DNA from: Humibacillus xanthopallidus
Lineage (GTDB): Bacteria > Actinomycetota > Actinomycetes > Actinomycetales > Dermatophilaceae
Length of the DNA stretch: 64,000 nucleotides
Assembly: GCF_006717145.1 (NCBI RefSeq)
Contig: NZ_VFQF01000001.1
Coordinates: 124,001-188,000, forward strand
Direction of reading: 5' to 3'
Both the position numbers and the translations under genes were made by a program. Below the pieces are notes generated by a model that was given only the letters and a program-made list of their open reading frames with translations, was not told the origin of the DNA and made no database searches. Below, one piece after another: positions 27,398 to 38,243 of the stretch; positions within the stretch are counted from its first letter, which is position 1; every line of letters starts with the position of its first letter.

Positions 27398-28627
27398 TCA
27401 GAACCAGTGCAGGCAGTGAGGGGAGCGTTCGGCGCGAAAGATGGTGTCGGCCAGGGCTGCTGCGCCTTCGTGGTGGGCACGGATGTGCCCCGCACGCACG
27501 AGTGCGCTCGGAGCTGTTCCGCCGAGGTAGATGGAGCCCAGGTCGCTGACGTCGAGGGACAGGTCGGGCTCGCGCTCCGTGGGGACGCAATCGGCGCTGC
27601 CGCCCTGAACGGTCAGAAGGTAGCGATTGTGCTCGCCGAGGAAGGGGTCGTCGACGTCGAGGACGAGCTCACCGTCCGTGGACCAGCCTCGCGTGATCAG
27701 CGCGCGCGGAACGTCCAGCAGCCGCACCCAGAGCCAGTCCCCGACATGGTCCACCTGCGCAGCTCGCAGGTCGGCGAGCTGCCAGCGCAGGGGGTGGTCG
27801 GCTGGGACGTGCTTCAACACGCACGTGGTGACCAGGTCGTGTCCGAGGGCGAACCGCGCCAAGGCCGTGAAGACCGTGTCGTCGGAAGTGATGGTCTCGT
27901 CGACCGTCAGGGTTCCGCTGTCGATCGAGTAGCTGGCGTACCCATCGGGGACTCCGTCGCCGTCGCGGTGGACGGCGACGTAGCGCGGAGCTGGAGTGAT
28001 CGGCGGCGCCCCCGCGCCCAAGGTCCACCAGTGGTGCGGACGGCCCAGCGCGCCGGGCTGCGCGCGACGATAGCGGTCGTAGACCTCCTCGATGACCTGA
28101 CCGCACTCGTCGCGCCGCAGCATCTCGATCGAGCCAAGATCAGAACCCGTCACCAGGGCGCCGGTCGTTGCGCGCGCCCTGGGTTTGGCGAAGGCGGCCC
28201 GATGACGCTGCAGCGTCAGGTGCGCGGTGTAGGTCGCCGGTCCGTAACCGAACCTCTGGTAGATCGGGGCCTCGCTCGCCAGCAGGACGGCAAGGAACTC
28301 GCCCCGGGCCCGTAGCTCGGCGAGCTGGTGGCGCATCATCGCGCTCAGTACACCTTGACGTCGGTGAGAGGGCAGGACGCCGACGGCGCTCACGCCGGCG
28401 GCCGGGGCGACGCAACCACCCGGGAGGGTGAGTTCGAACGAGTACGCCGCGGCGCTTCCGACGGGTCGCCCGTCCGCCGTGAGAGCCAGCAGTCCGCGGT
28501 CCATCTCGATCGCGGACCACCACAGGCCGCCGCCGGCGATCGGGGTCTCCGTGAACCGCCCGAATGCAGCATGAACCACGTCGAGGAAGACCGAGAGGTC
28601 CTGGTCCGTCGTTGCACGGATCTGCAT
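27398..28627 (-). CDS. Eis-like GNAT acetyltransferase with SCP2-type C-terminal domain
   Basis: 409 residues, the length of the Eis family. The N-terminal GNAT has SAVGVLPSHRRQGVLSAMM (acetyl-CoA loop) and LLASEAPIYQRFGYGPAT, the typical Eis pattern. A second GNAT-like domain follows, then a sterol-carrier-like domain with FLGEHNRYLLTVQGG. The chain ends in HCLHWF, so a C-terminal Phe carboxylate is available as in Eis enzymes. Eis proteins acetylate amines of aminoglycosides and of lysine side chains; activity on drugs is not implied by sequence alone. GGGAG precedes ATG 28627. Confidence 0.82.
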   Translation of the reverse strand: MQIRATTDQDLSVFLDVVHAAFGRFTETPIAGGGLWWSAIEMDRGLLALTADGRPVGSAAAYSFELTLPGGCVAPAAGVSAVGVLPSHRRQGVLSAMMRHQLAELRARGEFLAVLLASEAPIYQRFGYGPATYTAHLTLQRHRAAFAKPRARATTGALVTGSDLGSIEMLRRDECGQVIEEVYDRYRRAQPGALGRPHHWWTLGAGAPPITPAPRYVAVHRDGDGVPDGYASYSIDSGTLTVDETITSDDTVFTALARFALGHDLVTTCVLKHVPADHPLRWQLADLRAAQVDHVGDWLWVRLLDVPRALITRGWSTDGELVLDVDDPFLGEHNRYLLTVQGGSADCVPTEREPDLSLDVSDLGSIYLGGTAPSALVRAGHIRAHHEGAAALADTIFRAERSPHCLHWF

Positions 28628-28938
28628 CGCTACTCCCGGGTTGAGGTGTCGTGACGCACGCGACGTGCACCGCCGTTCAGTGTCGACATCGACAGGTCTC
28701 GCTTCGCGGCCGCGCTGACCGTACAGGCCGTCTGCCGGCCAAGGCCAAGGGTTAATGTTCTTGGCTCATCGGCAAGAGTCGGACCCCAGGACCCGAGGAC
28801 CATCCGTCATCGGCAGGCGATCTCGGCGTCGTGCACGAGCCGGACGATCATCGCCGCCAGCCGTGGGCCCGCCGCAAGGATCCGCTCGACCCGTCGATGA
28901 CCAGCTGTGGCGTGGTGGGGGAGCGGCGTGGACGGCTG
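28628..28938. other. Spacer without convincing gene
   Basis: About 310 bp. On the minus strand about 35 codons ending at 28813 (ILAAGPRLAAMIVRLVHDAE then a stop) look like the 3' end of a lost gene, but no start or family could be found. Nothing else was seen. Confidence 0.4.
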
Positions 28939-29823
28939 CTACTCGAGCGAGCGGGTCCAGGTCACGGTGCGCGCGGTCGGTCGGAAGCCGATCGAGCGAT
29001 AGAGCCGTTGCGGCCCCGGATACGCGTCGTCGCCCCGCGGCGTCACCTGGGCCACGGTGCCACCCGCCGAGCGCAGGGCTTGCAGTGCAGCGAGCGTGAC
29101 CGCGCGGGCCAGTCCCTGACCCCGGTGGGCCGGCACGCAGCCGACCGGCTCGACGAGGCCGGCTCCGGTGGCGGGGTCGAGCCAGACGAGCGCCGATGCC
29201 ACGAGGTCGCCCGCAGCGTCGGTGACGACCCAGTCGAGGTCGACGCGATACGGCCACGCGGCCATGAGCTGGGTGTAGGCCCGCTCGTCGACCAGCGACG
29301 GCGCGACATCCGACCAGGCCGCTGCGTGCACAGCCGCCCGCGCCCGCGCCTCACCTGCCTCGACCGGGCGCATGCCGTACCCCTCGAGGGCCGGCAACGG
29401 TGGCAGGTCGGCAAGGTCCATCACGTGGTGGACCATGAAGGGCCCATCCTCCTCCGGCGCGAATCCTGCTGCTGCCAAAGCCTGCTCGGCCACGTCACCC
29501 TCCATGACCAGGGCAGACTGCTGCTCCGCGTCGCTCACCTCCTCGAACCACTCGACGACCTCCTCGGCGACCTCGGGGTGCGCGGGATCGACCTGTAGCT
29601 CCAGCCAGTCGGGCGCCTCGGCCCAGCCGAACCCGACGGTCTCGCTGCCGTCCGACCAGATCGAGATCTCCTCGCCCTCCTCCAGCCCGAAGGGGTCGAC
29701 GGGGCGGTAGTAGCGACTCCAGGCCAGCTGGCCGGGGTGGAAGCGGCTGCGAGGTGACCACAGCCTCGACGCCATGGACTGCATGTCGACGAGGTCGTCC
29801 GGACCCACGAAGTCTCTCCTCAC
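28939..29823 (-). CDS. GNAT acetyltransferase with N-terminal extra domain
   Basis: 294 residues. The first half is a degenerate GNAT-like domain (WSDGSETVGFGWAEAPDWLE). The second half has the intact acetyl-CoA site PAHRGQGLARAVTLAALQAL and LYRSIGFRPTARTVTWTRSL at the end. The open frame continues far upstream, antisense to the MetE-like gene. The start is placed at GTG 29823 because a TAGGTT -10 box (29831-29836) ends 7 bases before it. Divergent from the MetE-like gene; right border of the accessory stretch. Confidence 0.82.
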   Translation of the reverse strand: MRRDFVGPDDLVDMQSMASRLWSPRSRFHPGQLAWSRYYRPVDPFGLEEGEEISIWSDGSETVGFGWAEAPDWLELQVDPAHPEVAEEVVEWFEEVSDAEQQSALVMEGDVAEQALAAAGFAPEEDGPFMVHHVMDLADLPPLPALEGYGMRPVEAGEARARAAVHAAAWSDVAPSLVDERAYTQLMAAWPYRVDLDWVVTDAAGDLVASALVWLDPATGAGLVEPVGCVPAHRGQGLARAVTLAALQALRSAGGTVAQVTPRGDDAYPGPQRLYRSIGFRPTARTVTWTRSLE

Positions 29824-29892
29824 GACCGCCAACCTAGCCGCCGCCCCGGGGGGCGGTGCGCCGACAGCCCCACCCGGCGGCATACTGGCGCG

Positions 29893-30873
29893 GTGACCCT
29901 CGCGACCGGTATCGGCTCCTGGCCAGGCATCTCGGTGCGCGATGCGCTGGGGCAGGTGCGCGAGCTGCTCGACGGGCAGCTGCCCTATCTGCCGGAGCTG
30001 CCCGAGCGCGGCCCGGGTGCCGACATGGTCGGGCGCACGGCAGGGTTGCTCGTCGAGCTGCCCGTCGACCTCCAGCCCGTGGGATGGCGGCTCGTCGACC
30101 GGCCGGGCCGAGACGCCCAGCGCACGGCGGCCCTCCTGCGCGAGGACCTCGACGAGCTCGCCGAGGCGTTCGACGGCCACACGGGCCCCCTCAAGGTGCA
30201 GGTGGTCGGGCCGTGGACCCTCGCCGCCGACCTGTGGCTGCACCGCGGCGAGCGGGTCATCGTCGACGAGGGCGCCTGCCGTGACCTCGTCGAGTCGCTT
30301 GCCGAGGGCGTGCGCCTGCACGTCGCGGCCGTGAGTGCGCTCGTGCCGGGCGCCCAGATCGTGCTCCAGGTCGACGAGCCCTCGCTGCCCACCGTGCTCG
30401 CGGGACGGCTGCCCACGTCGTCGGGCTGGGGAAGGCTGCCGAGCCTCGACCCGCAGGTGGCGGCCGCCGGGCTCGCGACGGTACTCGGCGCACACGACGG
30501 CGACACCGTCCTGCACTGCTGCGCAGCCGAGCCGCCGGTGCCCCTGCTCCGGGCCGCCGGCCCCACAGCGCTCTCGCTGGACACGTCGCTGCTGCGCCCC
30601 CGCGCGTGGGAAGGCATCGCGGTGGCCGTCGAGGACGGCATCCGCCTGCACGCCGGCCTCGTGCCCACCGACGGCAGCCGGCTGCGCGCGCAGGTTCTCG
30701 CTGACGACCTCGTCACACCCTGGCACCGCATCGGTATGCCGTCCGCCCGGCTCCTCGACGTCGTCGTGACCCCCGCCTGTGGTCTGGGCACCCGCGCCCC
30801 CGACGTCGCCAGGGCCGTGCAGCGGGCGGCGGTCGAGACGGCCCGCGAGCTCGAGGAACGCAGCGCCACCTGA
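29893..30873 (+). CDS. MetE C-terminal-like (cobalamin-independent methionine synthase family) protein
   Basis: 326 residues, about the size of the catalytic half of MetE only. Zinc-ligand motifs are present: HCC in TVLHCCAAE and the Cys of TPACGLG. GIGSWPG opens the barrel. Short archaeal and actinobacterial members of this family lack the N-terminal half, and their methyl donor is uncertain. The Mtb counterpart Rv3015c sits in the same order before ligA. GTG 29893 follows a CATACT -10 box by 6 bases. Confidence 0.8.
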   Translation: MTLATGIGSWPGISVRDALGQVRELLDGQLPYLPELPERGPGADMVGRTAGLLVELPVDLQPVGWRLVDRPGRDAQRTAALLREDLDELAEAFDGHTGPLKVQVVGPWTLAADLWLHRGERVIVDEGACRDLVESLAEGVRLHVAAVSALVPGAQIVLQVDEPSLPTVLAGRLPTSSGWGRLPSLDPQVAAAGLATVLGAHDGDTVLHCCAAEPPVPLLRAAGPTALSLDTSLLRPRAWEGIAVAVEDGIRLHAGLVPTDGSRLRAQVLADDLVTPWHRIGMPSARLLDVVVTPACGLGTRAPDVARAVQRAAVETARELEERSAT

Positions 30874-30928
30874 CCGGCTTTCCTTGGGGCACAGGCCTTC
30901 TGCGCGCACCCTGCATGCGGACACGCGA

Positions 30929-30959
30929 ACGGCCGGCCACCTCGAGGGTGGCCGGCCGT
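30929..30959. terminator. Bidirectional hairpin terminator
   Basis: Perfect 13-bp stem ACGGCCGGCCACC (30929-30941) with its complement at 30947-30959, loop TCGAG, between the convergent MetE-like and L,D-transpeptidase genes. Confidence 0.75.
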
Positions 30960-30983
30960 GTCGTCAGCAGCGGTGGGGCAGCG

Positions 30984-32228
30984 TCAGAGCGCGGAGCCCG
31001 CAGCCCACTTGGCGGCGCTGAGGTTCCAGTCCGCGTAGCCGTTGCCCATCGTCATCGGGCGGTTCGTTCCGGTCGTCTCGACAACGTCGCCGATGATCAT
31101 GTTCTTGTAGACCCACTCGGCGTTGGCGTCGCTCATTCCGGTGCAGCCGTGGCTCACGTTGCGCACGCCCTGGTCCTTGACCGACCACGGAGCGGAGTGG
31201 AGGAACTCACCGGAGTTCGTGACCCGCAGCGCCCACTTGACGGGCGTGTCGGAGTAGTAGCCGACGTCGCCCTTCTTGAGGCCGATCGTCTCGGCGCGCA
31301 TCGTGATGTTGGTGACCTTGTCCATGATGACCTTGACGCCCGAGCGGGTGATGAAGCCGGGCTGGCCACCGGTGACGGGGATGGTCTTGGCGACCTTGCC
31401 GTTGATGACGACCTTCATCTGGTGGCTCTTGAGGTCGACCTTGGCGATGACCGAGCGGCCGATCGTGAACTCGGACGTGCGGCTCATCTCGCCCCAGCGG
31501 CCGCCGCCGGCCGGCACGCCGTTGAGCTGTGCGTCGACCTTCACCTTGGTGCCGGGCTTCCAGTAGGTCGCGGGCCGCCAGTGGGCCTCCTTCGACGACA
31601 GCCAGTACCACGAGCCGGCCTGGGCGGGCGTCGTCGTCACGTGCATGTTCTTCTCGAAGTTCGCCTTGTCGACGACCGGCAGGTCGAAGCGGACGATGAC
31701 CGGCATCCCGATGCCGACGGTGCCGCCGTCACGCGGTGAGACCGCGACGTAGACCTGCTGGTCGAGGGTGAGGTTGTCGGTCCGGAAGGTGCGGGTCGAC
31801 TCGGTCGTCGTGCCGTCGGTCGTCTTGGCCTCGAGGGCGAGGGTGTACTTCACGCCCGGCTCGAGCAGGTCGCCCGCGGTCCACGTGCCGCCCTCGAGGG
31901 TGCCGTCGACCTTGACGGTGTTGCCCTTCTTGCTGACGTAGGAGAGCGACGCCTTCTCGAGGGTGCCCTTGTCGGCCGAGGCCGTCACGCGCGTGTCGAC
32001 CGCGACGTTGGTCGCCTTGTCGTCCGGCGTGGTCTTCCACGTGACGGGGTCGACGGTGGGGGTCTGCGAGTTCGTCTGACCGCCCGCCGAGCTCGTCTGG
32101 TTGCCGCCGGCGCCGGTCCCGGCCGGGCTTCCGCCATCGGCGTTGGCCGACGCGTTGCAGGCAGAGACGGCCAGCACGGCCACGAGGGCCAGGCTGGAGA
32201 CGACGGTGTGACGGATGGTGAGCTTCAC
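30984..32228 (-). CDS. L,D-transpeptidase lipoprotein (YkuD with Ig-like domains)
   Basis: Forms 3-3 cross-links in peptidoglycan, the targets of carbapenems. A lipoprotein signal VKLTIRHTVVSSLALVAVLA ends in the lipobox VSAC, lipidated Cys about residue 24. A Ser/Thr/Gly-rich linker follows, then two Ig-like domains (TPDDKATNVAVDT and PRDGGTVGIGMPVIV), then the YkuD domain with its catalytic Cys362 in VSHGCTGMS. 414 residues. This layout is that of mycobacterial LdtMt2-type enzymes. GTG 32228 has AGGGGA 7 bases upstream. Confidence 0.92.
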   Translation of the reverse strand: MKLTIRHTVVSSLALVAVLAVSACNASANADGGSPAGTGAGGNQTSSAGGQTNSQTPTVDPVTWKTTPDDKATNVAVDTRVTASADKGTLEKASLSYVSKKGNTVKVDGTLEGGTWTAGDLLEPGVKYTLALEAKTTDGTTTESTRTFRTDNLTLDQQVYVAVSPRDGGTVGIGMPVIVRFDLPVVDKANFEKNMHVTTTPAQAGSWYWLSSKEAHWRPATYWKPGTKVKVDAQLNGVPAGGGRWGEMSRTSEFTIGRSVIAKVDLKSHQMKVVINGKVAKTIPVTGGQPGFITRSGVKVIMDKVTNITMRAETIGLKKGDVGYYSDTPVKWALRVTNSGEFLHSAPWSVKDQGVRNVSHGCTGMSDANAEWVYKNMIIGDVVETTGTNRPMTMGNGYADWNLSAAKWAAGSAL

Positions 32229-32402
32229 GCAGCAATCCCCTCGATGACCCGCATGGGAGTGCTCCGCGCAGGTGGCGGAGTGGTGGACGAGTCGGTTGGA
32301 ACCCCGTACCAGTGTCACCGATGACATGGCATACGACAAAATGGCGCGCCCGACCGTCCGCGTGTCGGTGGCTGTGCGGGTGCCGCCGAGACCTTACCGG
32401 CA

Positions 32403-32435
32403 GGTATGCCGTGGGGCCAAGCCGAACGGCATACC
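32403..32435. repeat. Hairpin built from the GTATGCCG motif
   Basis: Arms GGTATGCCGT (32403-32412) and its complement (32426-32435), loop 13 bases. A second, overlapping palindrome ATACCCGCGGGTAT runs 32431-32444. It lies in the spacer after the acyl-CoA synthetase stop and may be its terminator. Confidence 0.65.
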
Positions 32436-32460
32436 CGCGGGTATCGGGCTGGTCGGGGTG

Positions 32461-33966
32461 TCAGGCCGAGGGCCGCACCTCGCGCCGGAGGATCTTGCCC
32501 GTCGGGCCCTTGGGCAGCTCGGAGAGCAGCCAGAGCTTGCGGGGGTACTTGTAGGCGGCGAGGCGGTCCTTGACGTAGGTCTGGATGTCCTCGAGGGTCG
32601 CCGTCGCGCCGGGCCGCAGGACGACAGCGGCGCCGACCTCCTCGCCCATGAGCTCGTCGGGGATGGCGACGACGGCCGCCTCGAGCACCTCGGGGTGCGT
32701 GTAGAGCACCTCCTCGACCTCGCGCGGGTAGATGTTGAGCCCACCCCGGATGATCATGTCCTTCTTGCGGTCGACGATCGTGTAGTAGCCCTCGTCGTCG
32801 ACGGTCGCGAGGTCGCCGGAGCGGAACCACCCGTCGGGGATGGCCTCCTTCGTCGCCTCTGGACGGTTCCAGTAGCCCTTCATGATGTTCTCGCCGCGGA
32901 TCGCGATCTCGCCGATCTCGCCGGGAGGGGTGTCGTTGCCGTCGATGTCGACGAGCTTCATCTCGCACCCGGGGATGGCGCGACCGATCGTGCCGGGCTT
33001 CGTCGGCTTGTCGGGCATGTTGAAGGACGCGACGGGCGAGGTCTCGGACAGGCCGTAGCCCTCGAGGATCTGGCAGTGGAACTTCTCCTCGAAGGCCTTC
33101 ATCACGGCCTCCGGCATCGCCGAGCCACCCGAGGCGCAGGTGCGCAGGCTGCTCGTGTCGGCCCGGTCGGCGTCCGCGTGGTGGAGGATCGCGGCATACA
33201 TCGTCGGCACGCCCTGGAAGATCGTGACGTGGTCGCGGCCGAGCACCTCGATGGCCTTGGCCGGGTCGAAGCGCGGGATGAGGCTCAGGGTCGAGCCCCG
33301 CAGCACCGAGGTGTTGAGGCCGCACGTCAGGCCGAAGACGTGGAAGAGGGGCAGGCACCCCATGATGACGTCGTCCTCGCCGATCTGCATGATGTCGCTC
33401 GCCGACACCTCCGCGTTGCGGTGCAGGTTGAAGTGGGTGAGCTCGGCGCCCTTCGGCTTGCCCGTCGTGCCGCTCGTGTAGAGGATCACGGCCGTGTCCT
33501 GGTCGTCGCGCTCGACGGGGACGAGAACGGGGTCGGCGGCCGACTCGCTCGCGTCGAACTGGCCGTCGGCGGGGCCCATCGGTCCGCAGACGACGAGGCG
33601 GGTGCCCGTCTCGGCTGCGGCCTTGCCCGCCTCCTCGGCGAAGTCGGGCCATACGAAGCTGAAGCGCGCGCCGGAGTCCTCGTAGAAGTACTGGATCTCG
33701 CCGGCCTTGAGGAGCGGGTTCATCGGGACGACGACCCCGCCTGCGAGGAGCGTGCCGTAGAAGGCGACGGGGTAGGCCGGCACGTTGGGCAGGATGAGCG
33801 AGACCCGGTCGCCGGGCTCGAGGCCGGCCGCGCGCAGCTGGCCCGCGACCCGAGCCGCCGCCTGGTGCAGCTGGGTCCACGTCACACCCGCCTGGTCGAG
33901 GCGGATGCCCACCTTGTCGGGGATGCGCTCCGCCGTGGCGACGAGGTTGCTGGCGAGGTTGGTCAT
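32461..33966 (-). CDS. Long-chain acyl-CoA synthetase (AMP-binding family)
   Basis: Activates a carboxylic acid to acyl-CoA through an acyl-adenylate. 501 residues. P-loop-like YTSGTTGKPKGAELTH at about residues 165-180, the adenylate pocket EGYGLSETSPV, the hinge DGWFRSGDLATVDD with DRKKDMIIRGG and NIYPREVEE, and the C-terminal catalytic Lys in PTGKILRRE. FadD-like; chain length unknown. AAAGGAG is 5 bases before ATG. A single-gene unit next to ligA. Confidence 0.88.
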   Translation of the reverse strand: MTNLASNLVATAERIPDKVGIRLDQAGVTWTQLHQAAARVAGQLRAAGLEPGDRVSLILPNVPAYPVAFYGTLLAGGVVVPMNPLLKAGEIQYFYEDSGARFSFVWPDFAEEAGKAAAETGTRLVVCGPMGPADGQFDASESAADPVLVPVERDDQDTAVILYTSGTTGKPKGAELTHFNLHRNAEVSASDIMQIGEDDVIMGCLPLFHVFGLTCGLNTSVLRGSTLSLIPRFDPAKAIEVLGRDHVTIFQGVPTMYAAILHHADADRADTSSLRTCASGGSAMPEAVMKAFEEKFHCQILEGYGLSETSPVASFNMPDKPTKPGTIGRAIPGCEMKLVDIDGNDTPPGEIGEIAIRGENIMKGYWNRPEATKEAIPDGWFRSGDLATVDDEGYYTIVDRKKDMIIRGGLNIYPREVEEVLYTHPEVLEAAVVAIPDELMGEEVGAAVVLRPGATATLEDIQTYVKDRLAAYKYPRKLWLLSELPKGPTGKILRREVRPSA

Positions 33967-34063
33967 CGAGGCTCCTTTGCTCCGGCCGGTTCCGGCCCAT
34001 TGTGACTGGTCGGTAGCGTGCTGAACAGGGCGGGGTGGTGCCCGTGCGGATGCCTCCGGGTGA

Positions 34064-36244
<2,181 letters not shown>

Positions 36245-36400
36245 GCATCACCCCATCGTGACCTGCGTGTGACCCGTCTGTGACCCCCGGGGGAGGGCTG
36301 GGCCGGCTCTGACATGGCCCTCACGTGGTCATGTGCGCGGCACCCATACAAGGCGCCGAGCTGTGTGAGGCGCGACCGTCCACAGCCCGTCGGGCCCTCC

Positions 36401-36406
36401 TAGAGT
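36401..36406 (+). promoter_or_regulatory. Probable -10 box TAGAGT of the liv operon
   Basis: TAGAGT lies about 90 bp before the TTG start of livG. Upstream, three GTGACC repeats spaced 10-12 bp (36258-36285) could be an activator site. The 80-base leader is GC-rich. Confidence 0.4.
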
Positions 36407-36494
36407 GTGCCGAGTCAATCACCGGGGACCACCCGGTGGACCGCCGGGCGAGATCGCCCCGACGACGCCGCAGACGCACGAGGAGGTGCCGGCC

Positions 36495-37250
36495 TTGACG
36501 GCTACCCCGCTGCTCGAGACCCGCTCCCTGACCAAGGAGTTCCGCGGGTTCCGAGCCGTCTCGGGCGTGGACCTCGCCGTCGAGCGTGGCACGATCCACG
36601 CCCTCGTCGGACCTAACGGAGCCGGCAAGACGACGCTGTTCAACCTGCTCACCGGCTTCCTCACGCCGACGTCGGGCACCGTCCACTTCGACGGACACGA
36701 CATCACCGGCAAGGCGCCCGAGCAGATCGCCCCGCTCGGCATCGCGCGCTCCTTCCAGATCACGAGCCTCTTCGAGGCCATGACGCTGCAGGAGCACCTC
36801 GAGCTGGCGCTCGCGAGCCCCACGGGCCTCGCCAACCAGTGGTGGCGCTCGGTGACGAGGATGAGCCGCTTCCGGAAGCGCTCGCTCGAGCTGCTCGACC
36901 AGGTCGGCCTCGCCGACCGGGCCGGCGCTCCGGCCGCCTCCCTTGCCTACGGCCAGAAGCGCGCCCTCGAGCTCGCCATCGCCATGGCCCTCGACCCCAA
37001 GCTGCTGCTGCTCGACGAGCCGACGGCCGGGATGGGGCTCGAGGACGTCGACCGGACCATCGCCCTCGTCAAGTCGCTGTCCGCTGGGCGCACGGTGGTC
37101 TTCGTCGACCACAACATGCACGTCGTGGGGTCGCTCGCCGACCGGGTCACCGTTCTGCAGTCGGGGCAGGTGCTCGCGGAGGGTCCCTACGACGAGGTCC
37201 GTGCCGACGAACGCGTCATCACGGCATACCTCGGAGCCGTCCATGAGTGA
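36495..37250 (+). CDS. livG: LIV-type ABC transporter ATPase LivG
   Basis: First ATPase of a branched-chain amino acid type (HAAT) importer. 251 residues. Walker A GPNGAGKTTLF, signature-region SLAYGQKRALELA (YGQ replaces the usual SGGQ, as in LivG), Walker B LLLLDEPTAGM, His switch VDHNMHVV. The TTG at 36495 is chosen because GGAGG stands 8 bases upstream and it gives the family length; an in-frame GTG at 36405 overlaps the promoter. The stop overlaps livF by 8 bases. Confidence 0.92.
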   Translation: MTATPLLETRSLTKEFRGFRAVSGVDLAVERGTIHALVGPNGAGKTTLFNLLTGFLTPTSGTVHFDGHDITGKAPEQIAPLGIARSFQITSLFEAMTLQEHLELALASPTGLANQWWRSVTRMSRFRKRSLELLDQVGLADRAGAPAASLAYGQKRALELAIAMALDPKLLLLDEPTAGMGLEDVDRTIALVKSLSAGRTVVFVDHNMHVVGSLADRVTVLQSGQVLAEGPYDEVRADERVITAYLGAVHE

Positions 37251-38079
37251 GCGCATGAGTGAGCGGACGGATGAGCAGTCGGCTGAGCGGACGGCTGAGT
37301 GGACGGCTGAGCGCGCGAGCGACGCCGCCGGCGGGCAGGCCGCAACCGCGCCCTCGGGGCAGCCGGCCGATGACGCAGGCCCCGCCCTGCTCTCGGTCAC
37401 CGACCTCTCGGCGTGGTACGGCGAGGCCCGCGTGCTCACCGACGTCTCCGTCACGGTCGCCCCGGGGGAGGTGGCCACGCTCGTCGGACGCAACGGCGCC
37501 GGCAAGACGACCCTGCTCCGCTCGGTCATGGGGCTGCACAAGCAGGTCAAGGGCGCCGTCGCCCTCGACGGGCGCGACCTCGGGCGGCGCAGCCCCGATG
37601 CGCGGGCCCGCGCCGGCATCGGCTGGGTGCCCGACGACCGTGGCATCTACGCGAGCCTCTCCGTCGAGGAGAACCTCCTGCTGCCGCCCGTCGTGCACGA
37701 CTCGGCCTGGTCGATGGAGAAGGTCTACGACCACTTCCCGGTGCTCGCCGAGCGCCGCGACTTCCCGGGCACGAAGCTGTCAGGCGGCGAGCAGCAGATG
37801 CTCGCCATGGCCCGGGTGCTCCGGATGGGCTCGCGCCTGCTGCTGCTCGACGAGCCGAGCGAGGGCCTGGCCCCGGTGATCGTCCAGCGCATCGGCGAGA
37901 TCATCCGCGAGATCAAGGCCCAGGGCGTGGGCGTGCTCCTTGTGGAGCAGAACGTCACCTTCGCGCGGTCGGTCGCCGACCGTCACTACCTGCTCGCGCA
38001 GGGCCAGGTCGTGGAGCACCTCTCCAACGACGCGTTCGCGGCCCGCGAGAGCGAGCTGCTCACCCATCTCGGGATGTAA
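37243..38079 (+). CDS. livF: LIV-type ABC transporter ATPase LivF with repetitive N-terminus
   Basis: Second ATPase, 278 residues. Walker A GRNGAGKTTLL, signature LSGGEQQMLAMARVL, Walker B LLLLDEPSEGLAP. The first 45 residues are an unusual tail built on degenerate 12-bp repeats coding tetrapeptides such as MSER, SAER, TAEW and TAER. The ABC domain begins at LLSVTDLSAWYGEA. A later start would give the usual 235 residues, but no good alternative with a ribosome binding site is seen. It starts within the end of livG. Confidence 0.9.
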   Translation: MSERMSERTDEQSAERTAEWTAERASDAAGGQAATAPSGQPADDAGPALLSVTDLSAWYGEARVLTDVSVTVAPGEVATLVGRNGAGKTTLLRSVMGLHKQVKGAVALDGRDLGRRSPDARARAGIGWVPDDRGIYASLSVEENLLLPPVVHDSAWSMEKVYDHFPVLAERRDFPGTKLSGGEQQMLAMARVLRMGSRLLLLDEPSEGLAPVIVQRIGEIIREIKAQGVGVLLVEQNVTFARSVADRHYLLAQGQVVEHLSNDAFAARESELLTHLGM

Positions 38080-38089
38080 CCGGCTGGCG

Positions 38090-38106
38090 CCGGCCTGTCA
38101 GGCCGG
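38090..38106. terminator. Small hairpin after livF
   Basis: CCGGCCTG and its complement with a single-base centre, 11 bases after the livF stop. It may attenuate read-through into the binding-protein gene, which has its own strong ribosome binding site and perhaps its own promoter. Confidence 0.35.
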
Positions 38107-38243
38107 GGCCACGACACGTCGCTCCGCTCAACCACACACGTCACGGGGCGGCACGCCAAGCCATGGCACCACTCATCGCACCACGTCCTCCACTCACCCT
38201 CAGCCATACCTCCACCACCCGACCGAAACCCCCAGGAGGGGAC

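Noticed and set aside
27398-28627. Aminoglycoside resistance gene
   Set aside because: Eis-like sequence alone does not show drug acetylation; the family has several substrates.
28813-28920. 3' end of a lost gene
   Set aside because: The 35-codon stretch looks coding but has no start, family or neighbour support, so it is noted only in the spacer entry.
29824-30924. Minus-strand extension of the GNAT gene at 28939
   Set aside because: Antisense of the MetE-like gene; low-complexity composition; a -10 box and GTG fix the start at 29823.
36405-36494. GTG 36405 as the livG start
   Set aside because: It overlaps the probable -10 box and adds 30 unusual residues, whereas TTG 36495 has GGAGG at the right distance.
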